A program made the translations under genes and the position numbers. DNA of 64,000 bases from Chimonanthus salicifolius (Eukaryota; Streptophyta; Magnoliopsida; Laurales; Calycanthaceae), in assembly GCA_013350335.1 (NCBI GenBank), contig CM023538.1:50419195-50483194 (forward strand), given 5' to 3'. Below are positions 1 through 10,992 of the stretch, piece after piece (the stretch's first letter is position 1; each line of letters opens with the position of its first letter). Under the pieces are notes generated by a model, which was not told where the DNA came from, searched no databases, and saw nothing but the letters and a program-made list of their open reading frames with translations.

Positions 1-419
1 CATGCCACTTTAGGGTTTTAAATGTAAATTACATAATTTAGATCCTTTTATGAGAGTCTAGATTAATTCGATACTTAGATTTATGAGTGGTTTGATTAAT
101 TATTTAATTTTAAAATCAAGTTTGCAATCAAAGAGGCCAAGAGTTGAAATTAAGATCCAAGGGCCATAGATCCACTTCAATTGGGCCAAGCTTTGCTCCA
201 AATACCAAACATTGGGCCAAGCCAAGCACTCCATGCACATTTCCCAATGTGGGCCAGGCCAAAGTGAATTCAAGCCCAACAAGCCAAAGTCCAAGCTTCA
301 ATCTAAGAAGTCCAAGTCCAAATCAAGATCTAGTGCTCCAGGTCCAAATCTAAGTTTACCAACCCTAAGCCCAAATCCATTTTAAGTCCGAAACCCAAAA
401 GTCCATGACCCATCCTACC
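1..419 (+). mobile_element. Family-T LTR copy 1, left part
   Basis: This is the upstream part of an unclassified LTR-like repeat whose beginning lies before the window. It matches the start of copy 3 (about 13640-13830): the run around 95-190, with a (T/A)-rich stretch followed by 'ccacttcaattgggcc', recurs there. The copy is interrupted at 415-419 (CTACC) by the gypsy element and resumes at 8804 with the same five bases. No coding potential is seen. The family name is mine. Confidence 0.7.
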
Positions 420-2201
420 TGTAACGCCCTGCCCTTTTTCACTCGCTTTTTTCCCGTAAATTCAGAGTCTATTTTTTTTATAATAGAATAGAGTGATAGA
501 GCGCGGGACGTCATGACGCGAGCTAAATCCGAACTTCCAAAGTCCGACCCTAAACTAGCCAACCCTATGTGTGCATGGACCAAGTCCACGAAATGGTTCA
601 CACATAGCAATATAAACCTGCGGAATATCAACATCAAAATTGCGGAATCATAATAGAACCAAGTTCTATTCCATTCAGATAGCAAGTACGTCAAGTCCTT
701 AATCATCATTCAAATACCATAATTATCAAAATTATCATCCAACCATCTAAGTTATTACATTCCGAAATCTAGATACTCAAATACAAATTCATGAGTACTT
801 TTATTCAAAAGATATAAAATAAGTCTTCCAAGCTCCTATGCCTGGCCCGTCTTGCTTTCATCATTCCCCTCATTTCCTGTATCATCAACTAAGGTAGAAG
901 TAGGGCGTTAGAACAACGCGCCCAGTAGGTATTCCAGTTACAGCTAACACATGGTTAGTACAAAACATATATTATAACATAATATATAAAACCATGTAAA
1001 ACCATGCCATGAAATGATGACAAATGCAATGAGTCCCACCCATCACATGTACATAAAGTACTCACCACATAGGTCTTCCGGACGCCCCGGCCGAGTGTGG
1101 ACCCTCCGGATTCTTCCTGATGGAAAATCACATCAAGGTACAGCATATAGGTTTTTCGGACGCCCCGACGGAGTGTGACCCCTCCGGTTACAAATCTTCC
1201 ACCCCATGCCATGCATGAGATGCCAATGAAACACATGTTATTTTATAACATAAACATAGCATTTAAAATCACCTTTTGACATATAATCAGCACATGCTAT
1301 TTTCACAATTAAACATAGCATTTTGAAATTCAATATAAAGCATATCCTTTGAAACATGAATTTCATCAAACATAAAATAAACACAAAGTACATAGACCAT
1401 GGTTTCAAAGAGGTGGAATCCTACCAAAGACTGTTCACGAGTCCTTGCGCTTTCATCCAAGAATCAATCACCGATCGCGCACCGCTTGTGAGATCTCGTT
1501 TCCTTTTTCCGATTCCTTGCTCTTCCAATCCTTCTCCTTTCTTCTTAATTTCTTTCAACCAAAAACACCTCTTGTTGGTTGCCTTCTTCTTCTCCTTGCT
1601 CTTTGGCGAGAATAAGAGATTGAGAGAGATAAAAAGAGGATTCGGCTATGAAGGTGTAAAAACTGTGTACCCTTCTTTGTCTCTCCTTTTATCACTTCCT
1701 CTTTATCTTAATTTAGAAGGTGCCTTAGATGTAATTGCCTAATGTCGTGTGTACTATTAAGATAGCCATTGCCGACCCCTTGTTGCCTCTTTTAAAACCT
1801 CCTCTTGATTTAAATAGAAGGTGCCATGTGCCCCTCTCTCATTTTTGGAATGTGCTTAAGATAAACCATGCCCCATTGCTGTGTGCCCTTGTGTTTAAAT
1901 TTAGACACTTCTTTTATTTAATTTATGACTATATGCATACCCTTTTCAAAAGATCCCATGTGCATATTGTAGATATGAAATATTTTTACACACGGCCATG
2001 CACAATCTTATTTAATTTAGATATAATGCATCACTAAATTAATTCAACCCCATTTAATTTTTAATAAAACCAATTCCAAAATCAATTGGGTCTTAATTGG
2101 GTCATGGCCCAATTCTTTATCCATTTAAGATCCAATCTAAAACTCACAATTAAAATAGATAATTTCATAAAAATAATAAATTGAAAATCCGAGGTGTTAC
2201 A
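420..2201 (-). repeat. LTR of the Tekay-like element (3' LTR in sense)
   Basis: This 1782-bp terminal repeat is nearly colinear with 7020-8803. Inside it, 1070-1190 carries two copies of a block containing 'cggacgcccc' and 'gagtgtg', a block also present in the other LTRs of this group. The conserved U5-end stem-loop is at 565-607. The short open frames in it are not conserved genes. Unlike the longer relatives at 20138 and 48998, it lacks the GGTTCGGCCAT hairpins. Confidence 0.93.
565..607 (-). other. Conserved stem-loop near the U5 end of the LTR
   Basis: CTATGTGTG (565-573) and CACACATAG (599-607) form a perfect 9-bp stem around a 25-nt loop. The loop itself contains GGAC-CAA-GTCC. The same structure recurs in six other LTRs of the window, some with compensatory changes. 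It may be an RNA structure near the primer site. That role is inferred. Confidence 0.6.
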
Positions 2202-2221
2202 ATACAACCCTCTTTTTAAAA
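2202..2221 (-). other. Polypurine tract
   Basis: On the minus strand this reads as a purine run (AAAAAGAGGG) immediately before the 3' LTR. That is the position expected for the plus-strand DNA primer of an LTR element. Confidence 0.65.
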
Positions 2222-2261
2222 TTTTTGTTCCGAAAATCGAGTGAAGTAGGGTTTAAAAAAT

Positions 2262-2671
2262 TTACCTAAATAGCTCAGGATGAGTTTTCCTCATTTCCGA
2301 CTCGAGTTCCCATGTGGCTTCCTAATGCCATGTCGATCCCATACTACATTGACAAACTGGATCGCTCGGTTTCGTAACACCCTTTGTTCTATGTCCACCA
2401 CTCGGACTGGCTTCTCGACAAATGTCACGTTGCTTTGGATCTCTATGTCTTGTACATTCAGTACGTGAGAAGGATTAGGATTATACTTTCTCAACATCGA
2501 TATATGGAACACATTGTGTAAGGGTGCCAACTGTGATGGGAGTGCCAATTGATAAGCCACGTCCCCTATCCTTCTTATGATTGAAAACGGTCCCACATAT
2601 CTTGACGATGATTTCCCCTTCTTTCCAAATCTCATGTGTCCCTTTCGTGGCGAGACTTTCAACAACACCAC
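2262..2671 (-). pseudogene. pol: Integrase C-terminus with chromodomain-like tail
   Basis: This is the end of pol. It contains the GPF-type module (RYVGPFSI) and then 'LHNVFHISMLRKY', typical of Ty3/gypsy integrase C-termini. Next comes a tail with 'VEKPVRVVD' and 'VVWDRHG', which resembles the chromodomain-like end of Tekay/Del elements. The open frame stops at 2291. Reading on in a neighbouring frame gives the expected acidic end (motif ATWELE) and a stop near 2262, so a single frameshift lies near 2310. In living relatives this tail steers integration toward heterochromatin. Here it is broken. Confidence 0.85.
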
Positions 2672-3464
2672 GTCTCCCGCTTCAATAAATGCTGCCTTAT
2701 CAACTGTATCTGCGTTGTAGTCTCTGCAACCAACTCAGGTCCAATCAGTGCAAGCTCACCGGCCTTTGTCCAGTACACTGGTGACCTACATAGTCTACCA
2801 TATAATGCCTCAAATGGTGCCATATGGAGGCTTGCCTGGTAACTATTGTTGTATGAGAATTCTACCAATGGCAAGTGATCCTCCCATCCACCCTTGAAAT
2901 CTAGCATACATGCTCTCAGCATGTCCTCCAGTGTCTGTATTGCCCTCTCAAACTGTCCATCAGTCTGAGGATGGAATGCTGTACTAGTCAATAAATCTGT
3001 TCCCATGGCCGCCTGCATGCTCTGCCATACTCTGTCGGTGAATAGACCATCTCTGTTAGACACAATAGTCCGAGGAATACCATGCAACCTAATGATATCC
3101 CTAATATATTGCTGACCCAAGGTCTCAGATGAGTCTATCATCCTAATGGGAAGGAAATGTGCAGACTTGCTCAGTCGGTCTACCACAACCCATATCGCAT
3201 CGTCGCCCTTTGAAGATCTTTGCAACTCTGTAACAAAATCCATGGAGATATGCTCCCATTTCCATTCCGGCACTGCTAAGGGTTTGAGTAACCCTGGTGG
3301 TTTCTGATGTGTTCTGTCTTAACCTGCTGACAAGTTAAGCAATGTGCTACAAATTCTGCCACATCTCTTTTGAGTCCGTGCCACCAGTAATGCCTCTTCA
3401 GGTCGTGATACATCTTGGTGCTGCCCGGATGAATAGAGAGTTTGGTCTGATGTGCCTCAACCAA
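2659..3464 (-). pseudogene. pol: Integrase zinc-binding and catalytic core
   Basis: This is two adjoining frames. 3276-3464 carries the HHCC zinc-binding region (IHPGSTKMYHDL, then CLTCQQ). 2659-3273 carries the DDE core: D12 in MDF, then SNRD at 72-75, then E109 in FERAIQ. Exactly 35 residues separate position 73 and E109, the D,D-35-E spacing of retroviral integrases. The second catalytic aspartate is Asn (N73), so the enzyme would be dead even without the frameshift between the two frames near 3270. Integrase joins the cDNA to host DNA. The order after RNase H is canonical for Ty3/gypsy. Confidence 0.92.
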
Positions 3465-3503
3465 TAACTCTTTTTTGCAGCTCTTAGGTACATAAATATT
3501 TCT

Positions 3504-4178
3504 TCAGAATAGAAGACCCTGTCCTAGTCGTAACTCCCATTCCGATATAGCTTCACCAGTAGACATCTTAGCCCATATCTCTTCCACTTCCGAGTCTGTC
3601 CGCTGTTCCTGTTCAATCTTAGTAACCATGTTGGACCGTATGATCAAATTGTAGATAGTCTCATGGTTATTGATGTAAAGTTTAAACTCTCGGATGGTAT
3701 TCAGCATCTCCCATTCTGTCCTGATCAAACATGCCACTGATGCATGTGATAAACGGCTGAGGGCATCTGCCACCTTGTTCGCCTTGCCAAGATGATAACG
3801 AAGTGCGAACTCATAATCTGCTAGATATTTCATCCATCTGCGCTGCCTCAAGTTGAGCTCTTTCTGATCAAACAAGTACTTCAAGCTCTTATGATCTGAA
3901 AACACTTTGAATTTCTCGCCATAAAGATAATGTCTCCAGCTTTTGAGAGCGAAGACCACTGCGGCTAGTTCCAGATCGTGTGTAGGATAGAGACGTTCAT
4001 GTATTTTCAACTGTCTTGATCCGTATGCCACCACACGATTACTTTGACTGAGTGTACATCCCAGCCCCTCTCCTGAAGCATCGCATTGTACCTTATAACA
4101 CTTGCCTCTTTCCGGCAAAATTAGGATAGGAGCAGTGATAAGTCTCGCCTTCAACTCTTCAAATCTCTGGTTGCACAA
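3504..4178 (-). pseudogene. pol: RNase H domain of pol
   Basis: A 224-residue open frame covers RNase H, which removes the RNA strand during reverse transcription. Candidate catalytic residues are visible: D33 in CDASG, E70 in HDLEL, D95 in SDHKSL and D138 in ADALS. The motifs WRHYL and [10 protein letters not shown] are also typical of plant chromoviruses. The frame ends in a stop at 3504 that lies in frame with the integrase zinc-binding piece downstream, so this is a nonsense change rather than a natural gene end. Its start at 4178 is only the first Met after upstream breaks. Confidence 0.92.
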
Positions 4179-4899
4179 ATCTGACCATTCATATTTGACT
4201 ATTTTCTAAGTGAGTCGAGTAAGTGGAGATGCAATTTTGAGAAGTCCATGATAAATTTCCTGTAATAACCAGCCAATCCCAAAAAGCTACGGATCTCGTT
4301 TACATTCTTTGGCGCTTTCCAATCTCTTATTGTCGCTATCTTAGCCGGGCCACAGCTATACATTCTTCTAATATAACATGTCCCAAAAAGTTGACCTTAG
4401 ACAACCAAAATTCACATTTGCTGGCTTTAGCATATAGTTTGTTCTTGCTCAAAGTGTCCAGAACTATCCTCAGATGCTCAACATGTTCTTTCTAAGCCTT
4501 GGAGTAAATCAAAATATCATCAATGAATGCAATAACAAATTGGTCCAAATAAGGACGGAAGATCATGTTCATTAAATCCATGAACACAGCCGGTGCATTG
4601 GTGAGTCCAAACGGCATGACTACAAACTCATATAGCCCATACCGCGTTCTGAAGGTTGTCTTCTCTATGTCCTCATCCCTAACTCGGATTTGGTGATATC
4701 CGGACATCAGGTCAATCTTAGAAAAATGACTGGAACCTTTAAGTTGATCAAATAAATCATCGATCCTGGGTAGAGGGTACTCATTTCTGACCGTCAGCTG
4801 GTTCAATTTTGGGTAATCTACACACATACGGTGTGAACCATCCTTCTTCTTTACAAATAAAACTGGAGCTCCCCAACCAATGTACTGTTCCGAATGCAC
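4179..4899 (-). pseudogene. pol: Reverse transcriptase, palm region and connection
   Basis: The frame 4492-4899 holds the RT palm: VKKKDG at about residues 16-21, [11 protein letters not shown] with the first catalytic Asp at 63, [11 protein letters not shown], and FIDD at 125-128 (Asp 127/128). All three catalytic Asp are present. A TAG stop right after IYSKA (4492) cuts the domain. The sequence then continues in frame with the expected 'EHVEHLR' and 'FLGHV' motifs before further stops and shifts down to about 4200. RT copies element RNA into cDNA. The domain is split from its N-terminus by a frameshift near 4900. Confidence 0.92.
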
Positions 4900-5534
4900 C
4901 CCAGTCTGAGCAGTTCATCAATCTGCTTCTTTGACTCGGACATCTCTGCTGGTGCCATCCGGTAATGTGGCAATGACACTGGTGCAATGCCAGGGTATAG
5001 CTTGATTTCAAAATTGATTTCCCTCATGGGAGGCAAACCAGGGAGTTGCTTTGGAAAAACATCCGCATAGTACCTTACTATTTCCGGAAGTTCAACCACC
5101 GGTGCCTTGTTGATTTTGATAATGTTCAATACCAGATGATTCAACCCTTCATGCAGTCTGCTTTGTTTATGAGCACGCACCACATGTTGGTTTCCCTCGG
5201 GCGACCAAAATGTCACCCTGCGACGATAACAATCAATGTTGGCCTTAAAGCTAGCCATCCAATCCATGCCGAAAATAATATCATATTCTGACATATCGAG
5301 TACCAAATAATTGAACTCAAATCTGAGTCCAGCAAGTTCAGTGTTCACTGCTGTGCATATAAGTCCCAATGATGTGTCTCCGACGGGAGATACAATAGTG
5401 AATGATGTGGACAATTTTTGTACCAATGTACCAGTAGCAGTTATAAATGCAGCAGATATGAAAGAGTGTGATGCTCCCGAATCAAATAGTGCAAAGGCGT
5501 AGGAACTACTGACTACTGCCATACCTTGAATCAC
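4851..5534 (-). pseudogene. pol: Aspartic protease and start of reverse transcriptase
   Basis: This 227-residue frame begins with a retropepsin. The active-site motif LFDSGASHSFIS has its catalytic Asp at 18, followed by DMSEYDIIFGMDW. From about residue 150 it enters the RT N-terminus (PEIVRYYADVFP, LPPMREINF, YRMAPAEM), then leaves the correct frame near 4910. The protease would cleave the Gag-Pol precursor. In sense order it directly follows the gag zinc-knuckle region. The Met at 5534 is probably internal to the original polyprotein. Confidence 0.9.
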
Positions 5535-5584
5535 TGAATGATCCTCTGCTGCTGGAGGTGCTAAGGTGAATACCCGTCCAGATC

Positions 5585-6744
5585 CTATAGGTGGCCGTCC
5601 CGCCTGATTAAATGTCCTGCCTCCAAGTGAATTAGCTGGCCTAACTGGTGGACGAGATGAACCCCTGGTATTAGAGGGTTTGTTGAGTTGTGGACATTCC
5701 CTCTTAAAATGGCCAGGCTGATCACAATGAAAGTAGTTGCTCCCACGTCTGGAAACCTGAGTGATTGATGCAGATGGGGAGGGATGATTGGGACGAAAGC
5801 CCCTGTTGACCGAAAAAATGGTGAGGGTCTGCTAGAGTTCGGTCGGAACCTCTTGTTGGGCTGGAATGTACCCCTCCCACTCTGAGCTCGGCGATTGTCA
5901 ATATGCATCAATTCATCCATTTCTTGCTCTGCTATTGTGGCCCTGCTGACCACCTCTGCCAATGTGGCTGCCTTGAATATAGTTACTTTGACCCTTATGC
6001 TTGGCCGAAGGCCCCGCTCAAACTTGCGTGCCCTCCGATACTCTGTATCCACCATATAGAATGCATATACAAATAGACTGAGAAATTCCTTGTGGTATTC
6101 TGCCACCGTCATGGTACCTTGTACCAAAGATAGAAAAGCCTGTGTCTGGCGCTCCTTCTCCTCCTCAGGGAAATACTGTTCCAAGAAGGTAGCTGAGAAC
6201 TACTCCCAAGTCATTGGAGTCCTTTTCCTTCCGGAAGAAGTGCCCGCTGCTTCTCTACCACCTCCCACCATTTACCAGCATCATCAATCAGTTGTGATGT
6301 GGCCAGTAAAATCATGTGAGCATGACTCGTGATATTCAATAGAGTCAGAATTTGAGAAATCTTCTTTAGCCAGTTTTTCGCTCTGACAGCCCCTTCTCTT
6401 CCCTTGAAGTAAGGAGGGCACTGTTGCTGGAAATCCCTGACCATGCTCCTATCATTGTTCCCGTTGGTGGTTCCATTCTCATTCAGGTGTTGTTGAAGCA
6501 CTGAAGTGACCACCGCTTGAACAAAATTTTGCAATTCAGGAGGTACCACCGGTATGTTTACGCTACTTGCTTCCTCCTCATGGTGAGATTATTCTTCCTC
6601 ACGGTGAGAGTGTCGTTCCTCCTCATGGTGAGATTGTTCTTCCTCGCGGTGAGATTGTTCTTCCTCACGGTGAGACGGTCGTTCCTCATCACCCCCATTT
6701 GGGTTTTGTCCGGTATTTCTCCTTGGCCTTCCCCTTAAAGCCAT
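5585..6744 (-). pseudogene. gag: Gag (capsid and nucleocapsid), broken
   Basis: The likely start is the ATG at 6744, about 265 bp after the primer site. The N-terminus contains a tandem repeat of a His/Glu-rich unit (SHREEEQ-like, 6590-6690) interrupted by a TAA. 6211-6549 carries the capsid start (PPYFKGREGAVRAKNWL, WWEVVE). 5585-6184 carries the rest (QYFPEEEKE, TVAEYHKEFLSL, RARKFERGLR), so a frameshift lies near 6190. A zinc knuckle is readable in another frame at about 5692-5736 (HCDQPGHFKREC), with Tyr in place of the first Cys. Gag packages element RNA. The order gag then protease is normal for this lineage. Confidence 0.88.
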
Positions 6745-7007
6745 TTTTCCCTAAGCCATTGAAAACATCAAGACTTAGTTTTCATAAACAAGAATTTGTA
6801 TTTCCTACCTGTTGGGGAAAATTTCCAAATAAGCACTCTTGATCTTTGCTTTGTTTTTTGGGGAAATACATCCTATGTTGCTATGTTTGATAATTCGATT
6901 ATTCTGACTCTACTTCCTTTGTTATCAACCGTCTGAGTCTAACGAATTAAATAAATGCACGGAGACCGGATTAATTTATCCTGAAAGATTCAATGTTTCG
7001 GGTTCGG

Positions 7008-7017
7008 TCTGATACCA
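7008..7017 (-). other. Primer binding site, tRNA-iMet type
   Basis: The minus strand reads TGGTATCAGA starting 2 nt inside the 5' LTR. This complements the 3' end of plant initiator tRNA-Met, the usual primer of plant Ty3/gypsy elements. Confidence 0.9.
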
Positions 7018-7019
7018 AC

Positions 7020-8803
7020 TGTAACGCCCCACCCTTTTTCATTCGTTTTTTTCCCGTAAATTCAGAGTCTATTTTTTTTTTATAACAGAGTAGAGTAATA
7101 GAGCGCGGGACGTCACGACGCGAGCTAAGTTCGAACTACCAAAGTCCGACCCTTAACTGGCCAACCCTATGTGTGCATGGACTAAGTCCACGAAATGGTT
7201 CACACATAGCAATATAAACCTGCGGAATATCAACATCAAAATTGTGGAATCATAATAGAATCAAGTTCTATTCCATTCAGATAGCAAAGTACGTCAAGTC
7301 CTTAATCATCATTAAAATACCATAATTATCAAAATTATCATCCAACCATCTAAGTTATTACATTCCGAAATCTAAATACTCAAATACAAATTCATGAGTA
7401 ATTTTATTCAAAAGATATAGAATAAGTTTTCCAAGCTCCTATGCCTGGCCTGTCTTGCTTTCATCATTCCCCTCATTTCCTGTATCATCAACTAAGGTAG
7501 AAGTAGGGCGTTAGAACAACGCGCCCAGTAGGTATTCCAGTTACAGCTAACACATGGTTAGTACAAAACATATATTATAACATAATATATAAAACCATGT
7601 AAAACCATGCCATGCAATGATGACAAATGCAATGAGTCCCACCCATCACATGTACATAAAGTACTCACCACATAGGTCTTCCGGACGCCCCGGCCGAGTG
7701 TGGACCCTCCGGATTCTTTCTGATGGAAAATCACATCAAGGTACTGCACATAGGTTTTTCGGACGCCGCGACGAAGTGTGACCCCTCCGGTTGCAAATCT
7801 TCCACCCCATGCCATGCATGAGATGCCAATGAAACACATGCTATTTTATAACATAAACATAGCATTTAAAATCGCCTTTTGACATATAATCAACACATGC
7901 TATTTTCACAATTAAACATAGCATTTTGAAATTCAATATAAAGCATATCCTTTGAAACATAAATTTTATCAAACATAAAATAAACACAAAGTACATAGAC
8001 CATGGTTTCAAAGAGGTGGAATCCTACCAAAGACCGTTCACGAGTCCTTGCACTTTCATCCAAGAATCAATCACCGATCGCGCACCGCTTGTGAGATCCC
8101 GTTTCTTTTTTCCGATTCCTTGCTCTTCCAATCCTTCTCCTTTCTTCTTAATTTCTTTCAACCAAAAACATCTCTTGCTGGCTGCCTTCTTCTTCTCCTT
8201 GCTCTTTGGCGAGAATGAGAGATTGAGAGAGATAAAGAGAGGGTTCGGCTATGAAGGTGTAAAAACCGTGTACCCCTCTTTGTCTCTCCTTTTTTCACTT
8301 CCTCTTGATCTTAATTTAGAAGGTGCCTTAGATGCAACTGCCTAATGTTGTGTGCCCTCTTAAGATAGCCATTGCCGACCCTTGTTGCTTTTTTTAAAAC
8401 CTCCTCTTGATTTAAATAGAAGGTGCCATGCCCCTCTCTCTCATTTTTGGAATGCGCTTATGATAAACCATGCCCCATTGCCGTGTGCCCTTGTGTTTAA
8501 ATTTAGACACTTCTTTTATTTAATTTATGACTATATGCATACCCTTTTTAAAAGATCCCATGCGCATATTGTAGATATGAAATATCTCTACACACGGCCA
8601 TGTACAATCTTATTTAATTTAGATATAATGTATCACTAAATTAATTCAACCCTATTTAATTTTTAATAAAACCAATTCCAAAATCAATTGGGTCCTAATT
8701 GGGTCATGGCCCAATTCTTTATCCATTTAAGATCCAATCTAAAATTCACAATTAAAATGGATAATTTCATAAAAATAATAAATTTAAAATCTGAGGTGTT
8801 ACA
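7020..8803 (-). repeat. LTR of the Tekay-like element (5' LTR in sense)
   Basis: This 1784-bp partner of 420-2201 has the same TGTAACGCCC and GTGTTACA ends. It also carries the doubled 'cggacgcc' block (7675-7790). Differences from the partner are scattered substitutions and small indels. Confidence 0.93.
7167..7209 (-). other. Conserved stem-loop near the U5 end of the LTR
   Basis: CTATGTGTG (7167-7175) pairs perfectly with CACACATAG (7201-7209). This is the same structure as at 565-607 in the partner LTR. Confidence 0.6.
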
Positions 8804-10596
8804 CTACCCACCTAATCTAAACCATCCAATTTCCAATCTTCCATCCACACCATCCATTGACCTCATCAACTGATCCAAACGGTTCATTTCATGCATTTCA
8901 TATCATCAAACCCTAGATCCACTTAGTTAATCCAACTCGTTCATGCATCATGTTTAGATCTAGGACATCCAAACCATCCATCATATAGATTAAGGATTAA
9001 AATCATCCATGCACCATCTACCCATCCATCCACTTAGATCATTTATCATCTATCAAAGCCATTAGATTTAGGCCAATTAATCCTAGCCCTCCATTTCATG
9101 TTTCCATCTCATTAAACCCTAGGCATCTTATTAAATCCTATAATCTAGCACCTCACACGACACACACATTCTAGGAAGCCTTCATGCGCATACTCCATAG
9201 AAAATTCCAACAATTCCTCTCCAAGTTATCCAATCCACATCACCATCCTATCCCTCCATGCCACACATGATTTTTGCTTATCTCCTTCCTATCCCATTCG
9301 AATTTCATAGGTCAACCCTCCACCACATCATCTCATCCATTCATTCATCCATCCATTTAATCCTAGCCGTTCATATCGTTGCAGAACCAAAAACCCTAAA
9401 CACACAAGCCATTTTAGAAAATCCCTTTCCTTAATCCAATTCCTATTTCTTCTCCTCCATTGCTTAGCCACAAAGCTAGCTTGGTCCCAAGCCACTAAAA
9501 TTCAACCATAGCACTAGCAACCCTAGTTTTCTAATTTTTAATCCCAGCCACCCAATTTAAGTTAGATCTAATCCCAACCTTTAATCCATCAAATTAAACC
9601 TAGATTTAATCCTAGCCATCCATCCTATCCCAAGTCCTATAAATAGCCTACTAAACCCAATGTAAAACTCGAATTTGTCTCTGGAGCCAAAGGGGACCAA
9701 AGGATTGGAGAGAATACCAAGGAAAGAATCAGAGATCCACAGTGCCATTCGAATTTTGTAGTGAGTTTCATGTATTCAATCAATTCTGTAATTAAATTTT
9801 CCAATAAATAATCAAAGGACATCCGTTTAGAATCTTGAAACATCCAATTTCTGATTTCCTTTTATGATTATTTTTCAATCGATTTTAAGATTGTATGCTT
9901 TAATCATTTAATTGAACATGAAACAGTTAGGACGTAGGTTATACCTGTTAAATCTAAGTTACTAAGGTTTGATTAAAGTTTATGATTTTTAATATTGAGG
10001 ATAAACATGAACTGGATATTAGATTTTTACGCGAATTTTAAATCTAGCTCGTTTGATTATTTAAATGTCTTTGGTGATGAACGGTCTTTTCCAAATAACC
10101 ACCTTTTACTTTTTGCATCTTTATTTTTCGAAATTTTAATTTATGTCATTTACTTTTCTTGCCAAGTTATTTTTTATGTTTATTTCTTCACTTGAATGTT
10201 GTATTTTAGTTTTTATTTTTAAATCTTTAATTCTTTTAATGTTTATTTATTTCATGTATTTAAAACCTCCCTAACAGTTTGATTAACTAGTTAAGATTCA
10301 ATTTAATTACGCTTTGATTTTGTGAATTAGAATTAGTGTTGAGATTGTTTATAAACTCTTTATTAAAATTGTAGATCCATTTTAAATAAAGATTTACGTA
10401 ACTTGGAATCATGTGTACCTTTAAGATTAAAATTGATTTCTATCCTAGATTTAATTTTGAATCTTGGTTTTCTAAGAAATATAAAAATTGAAGCATGTGT
10501 ATTTTGAATGTTTCTTTTGGGTTCGACCTCACACTCAATCGCTGTACTATATATCGTTCGTCCGCTTGTGAGATTTACAAATTTAAAACATCAACA
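8804..10596 (+). mobile_element. Family-T LTR copy 1, right part
   Basis: This continues 1-419 after the gypsy insertion; CTACC at 8804-8808 is the duplicated target. It contains a long degenerate stretch rich in 'ccatccat' steps (8820-9400) and a TATA box at 9638. The end is ACATCAACA at 10596, preceded by a conserved segment (10524-10575) containing 'gggttcgacctc'. No open frame of substance is present. With copies 2 and 4 it defines a TG...CA repeat with 5-bp target duplications, so it is most likely an LTR. Confidence 0.75.
9638..9646 (+). promoter_or_regulatory. TATA box of the family-T LTR
   Basis: TATAAATAG is preserved at the matching place in copy 2 (minus strand, 11945-11953) and, as TATAAATAC, in copy 4 (minus strand, 56504-56512). 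Conservation across copies supports it as the LTR promoter and fixes the sense strand of the family. Confidence 0.65.
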
Positions 10597-10669
10597 CGGA
10601 GGAATAGAAAGCCATGACAGACAAATTGAGCTATCGGGCAACGTTGTGCAGTATTATAACTAGCTATGA

Positions 10670-10909
10670 GTGGGGACTACGATACCAATTGGCACCAAAC
10701 AGAGCTGTATGTGGATAGTATGCTCGAAAAATCAAAGGTTCATTAAATTGAGTCATCCAAAATGCCCAACCATGTTTTAAGAAACAAGAGAAACATAATC
10801 ATATGGGTATTTATTATGTGAATGGTAAAGGAAAATGAGATTTTATTTGATTTTTGAAATTGGTGAGAATAGAATGGAATAATTTGGAAGAAGTTAAATT
10901 TTGATTAGT
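10670..10909. repeat. Dispersed direct repeat, first copy
   Basis: About 240 bp starting 'gtggggactac' are similar to 19671-19914, in the same orientation 9 kb apart. This is either a low-copy duplication or an unrecognised element. The surrounding gap 10597-10992 between family-T copies 1 and 2 shows nothing else. Confidence 0.65.
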
Positions 10910-10992
10910 CAAAGTTATTAACCACCAAGCCAACCCTTACGAAATTGGGTTAATTGCTTCTTTCCGATTAGAATAATAATTAAATTGAAATT

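Larger units (their letters stand above)
420..8803 (-). mobile_element. Full-length Tekay/Del-like Ty3/gypsy element (inactivated)
   Basis: An 8.4-kb LTR retrotransposon lies on the minus strand. Both LTRs begin TGTAACGCCC and end GTGTTACA on the plus strand (420-2201 and 7020-8803). The element is flanked by a perfect 5-bp target duplication, CTACC at 415-419 and 8804-8808. The internal part holds, in sense order, a tRNA-iMet primer site, gag, protease, RT, RNase H, integrase with a chromodomain-like tail, and a polypurine tract. That order and the long LTRs fit the Tekay/Del chromovirus lineage. Stops and frameshifts in gag and pol make it non-autonomous today. The LTRs differ at scattered sites, mostly transitions, so it is not a very recent insertion. 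It sits inside family-T copy 1. Confidence 0.93.

Noticed and set aside
955..1236. 93-aa minus-strand open frame repeated at 7558-7839 and 20769-20963
   Set aside because: It is conserved only because it lies inside LTRs. It spans the doubled 'cggacgcccc' block and is not kept open in the other LTRs of the group.
6567..6842. Plus-strand open frame with repeated 'PHGE'-like text
   Set aside because: This is the antisense shadow of the gag N-terminal repeat on the minus strand.
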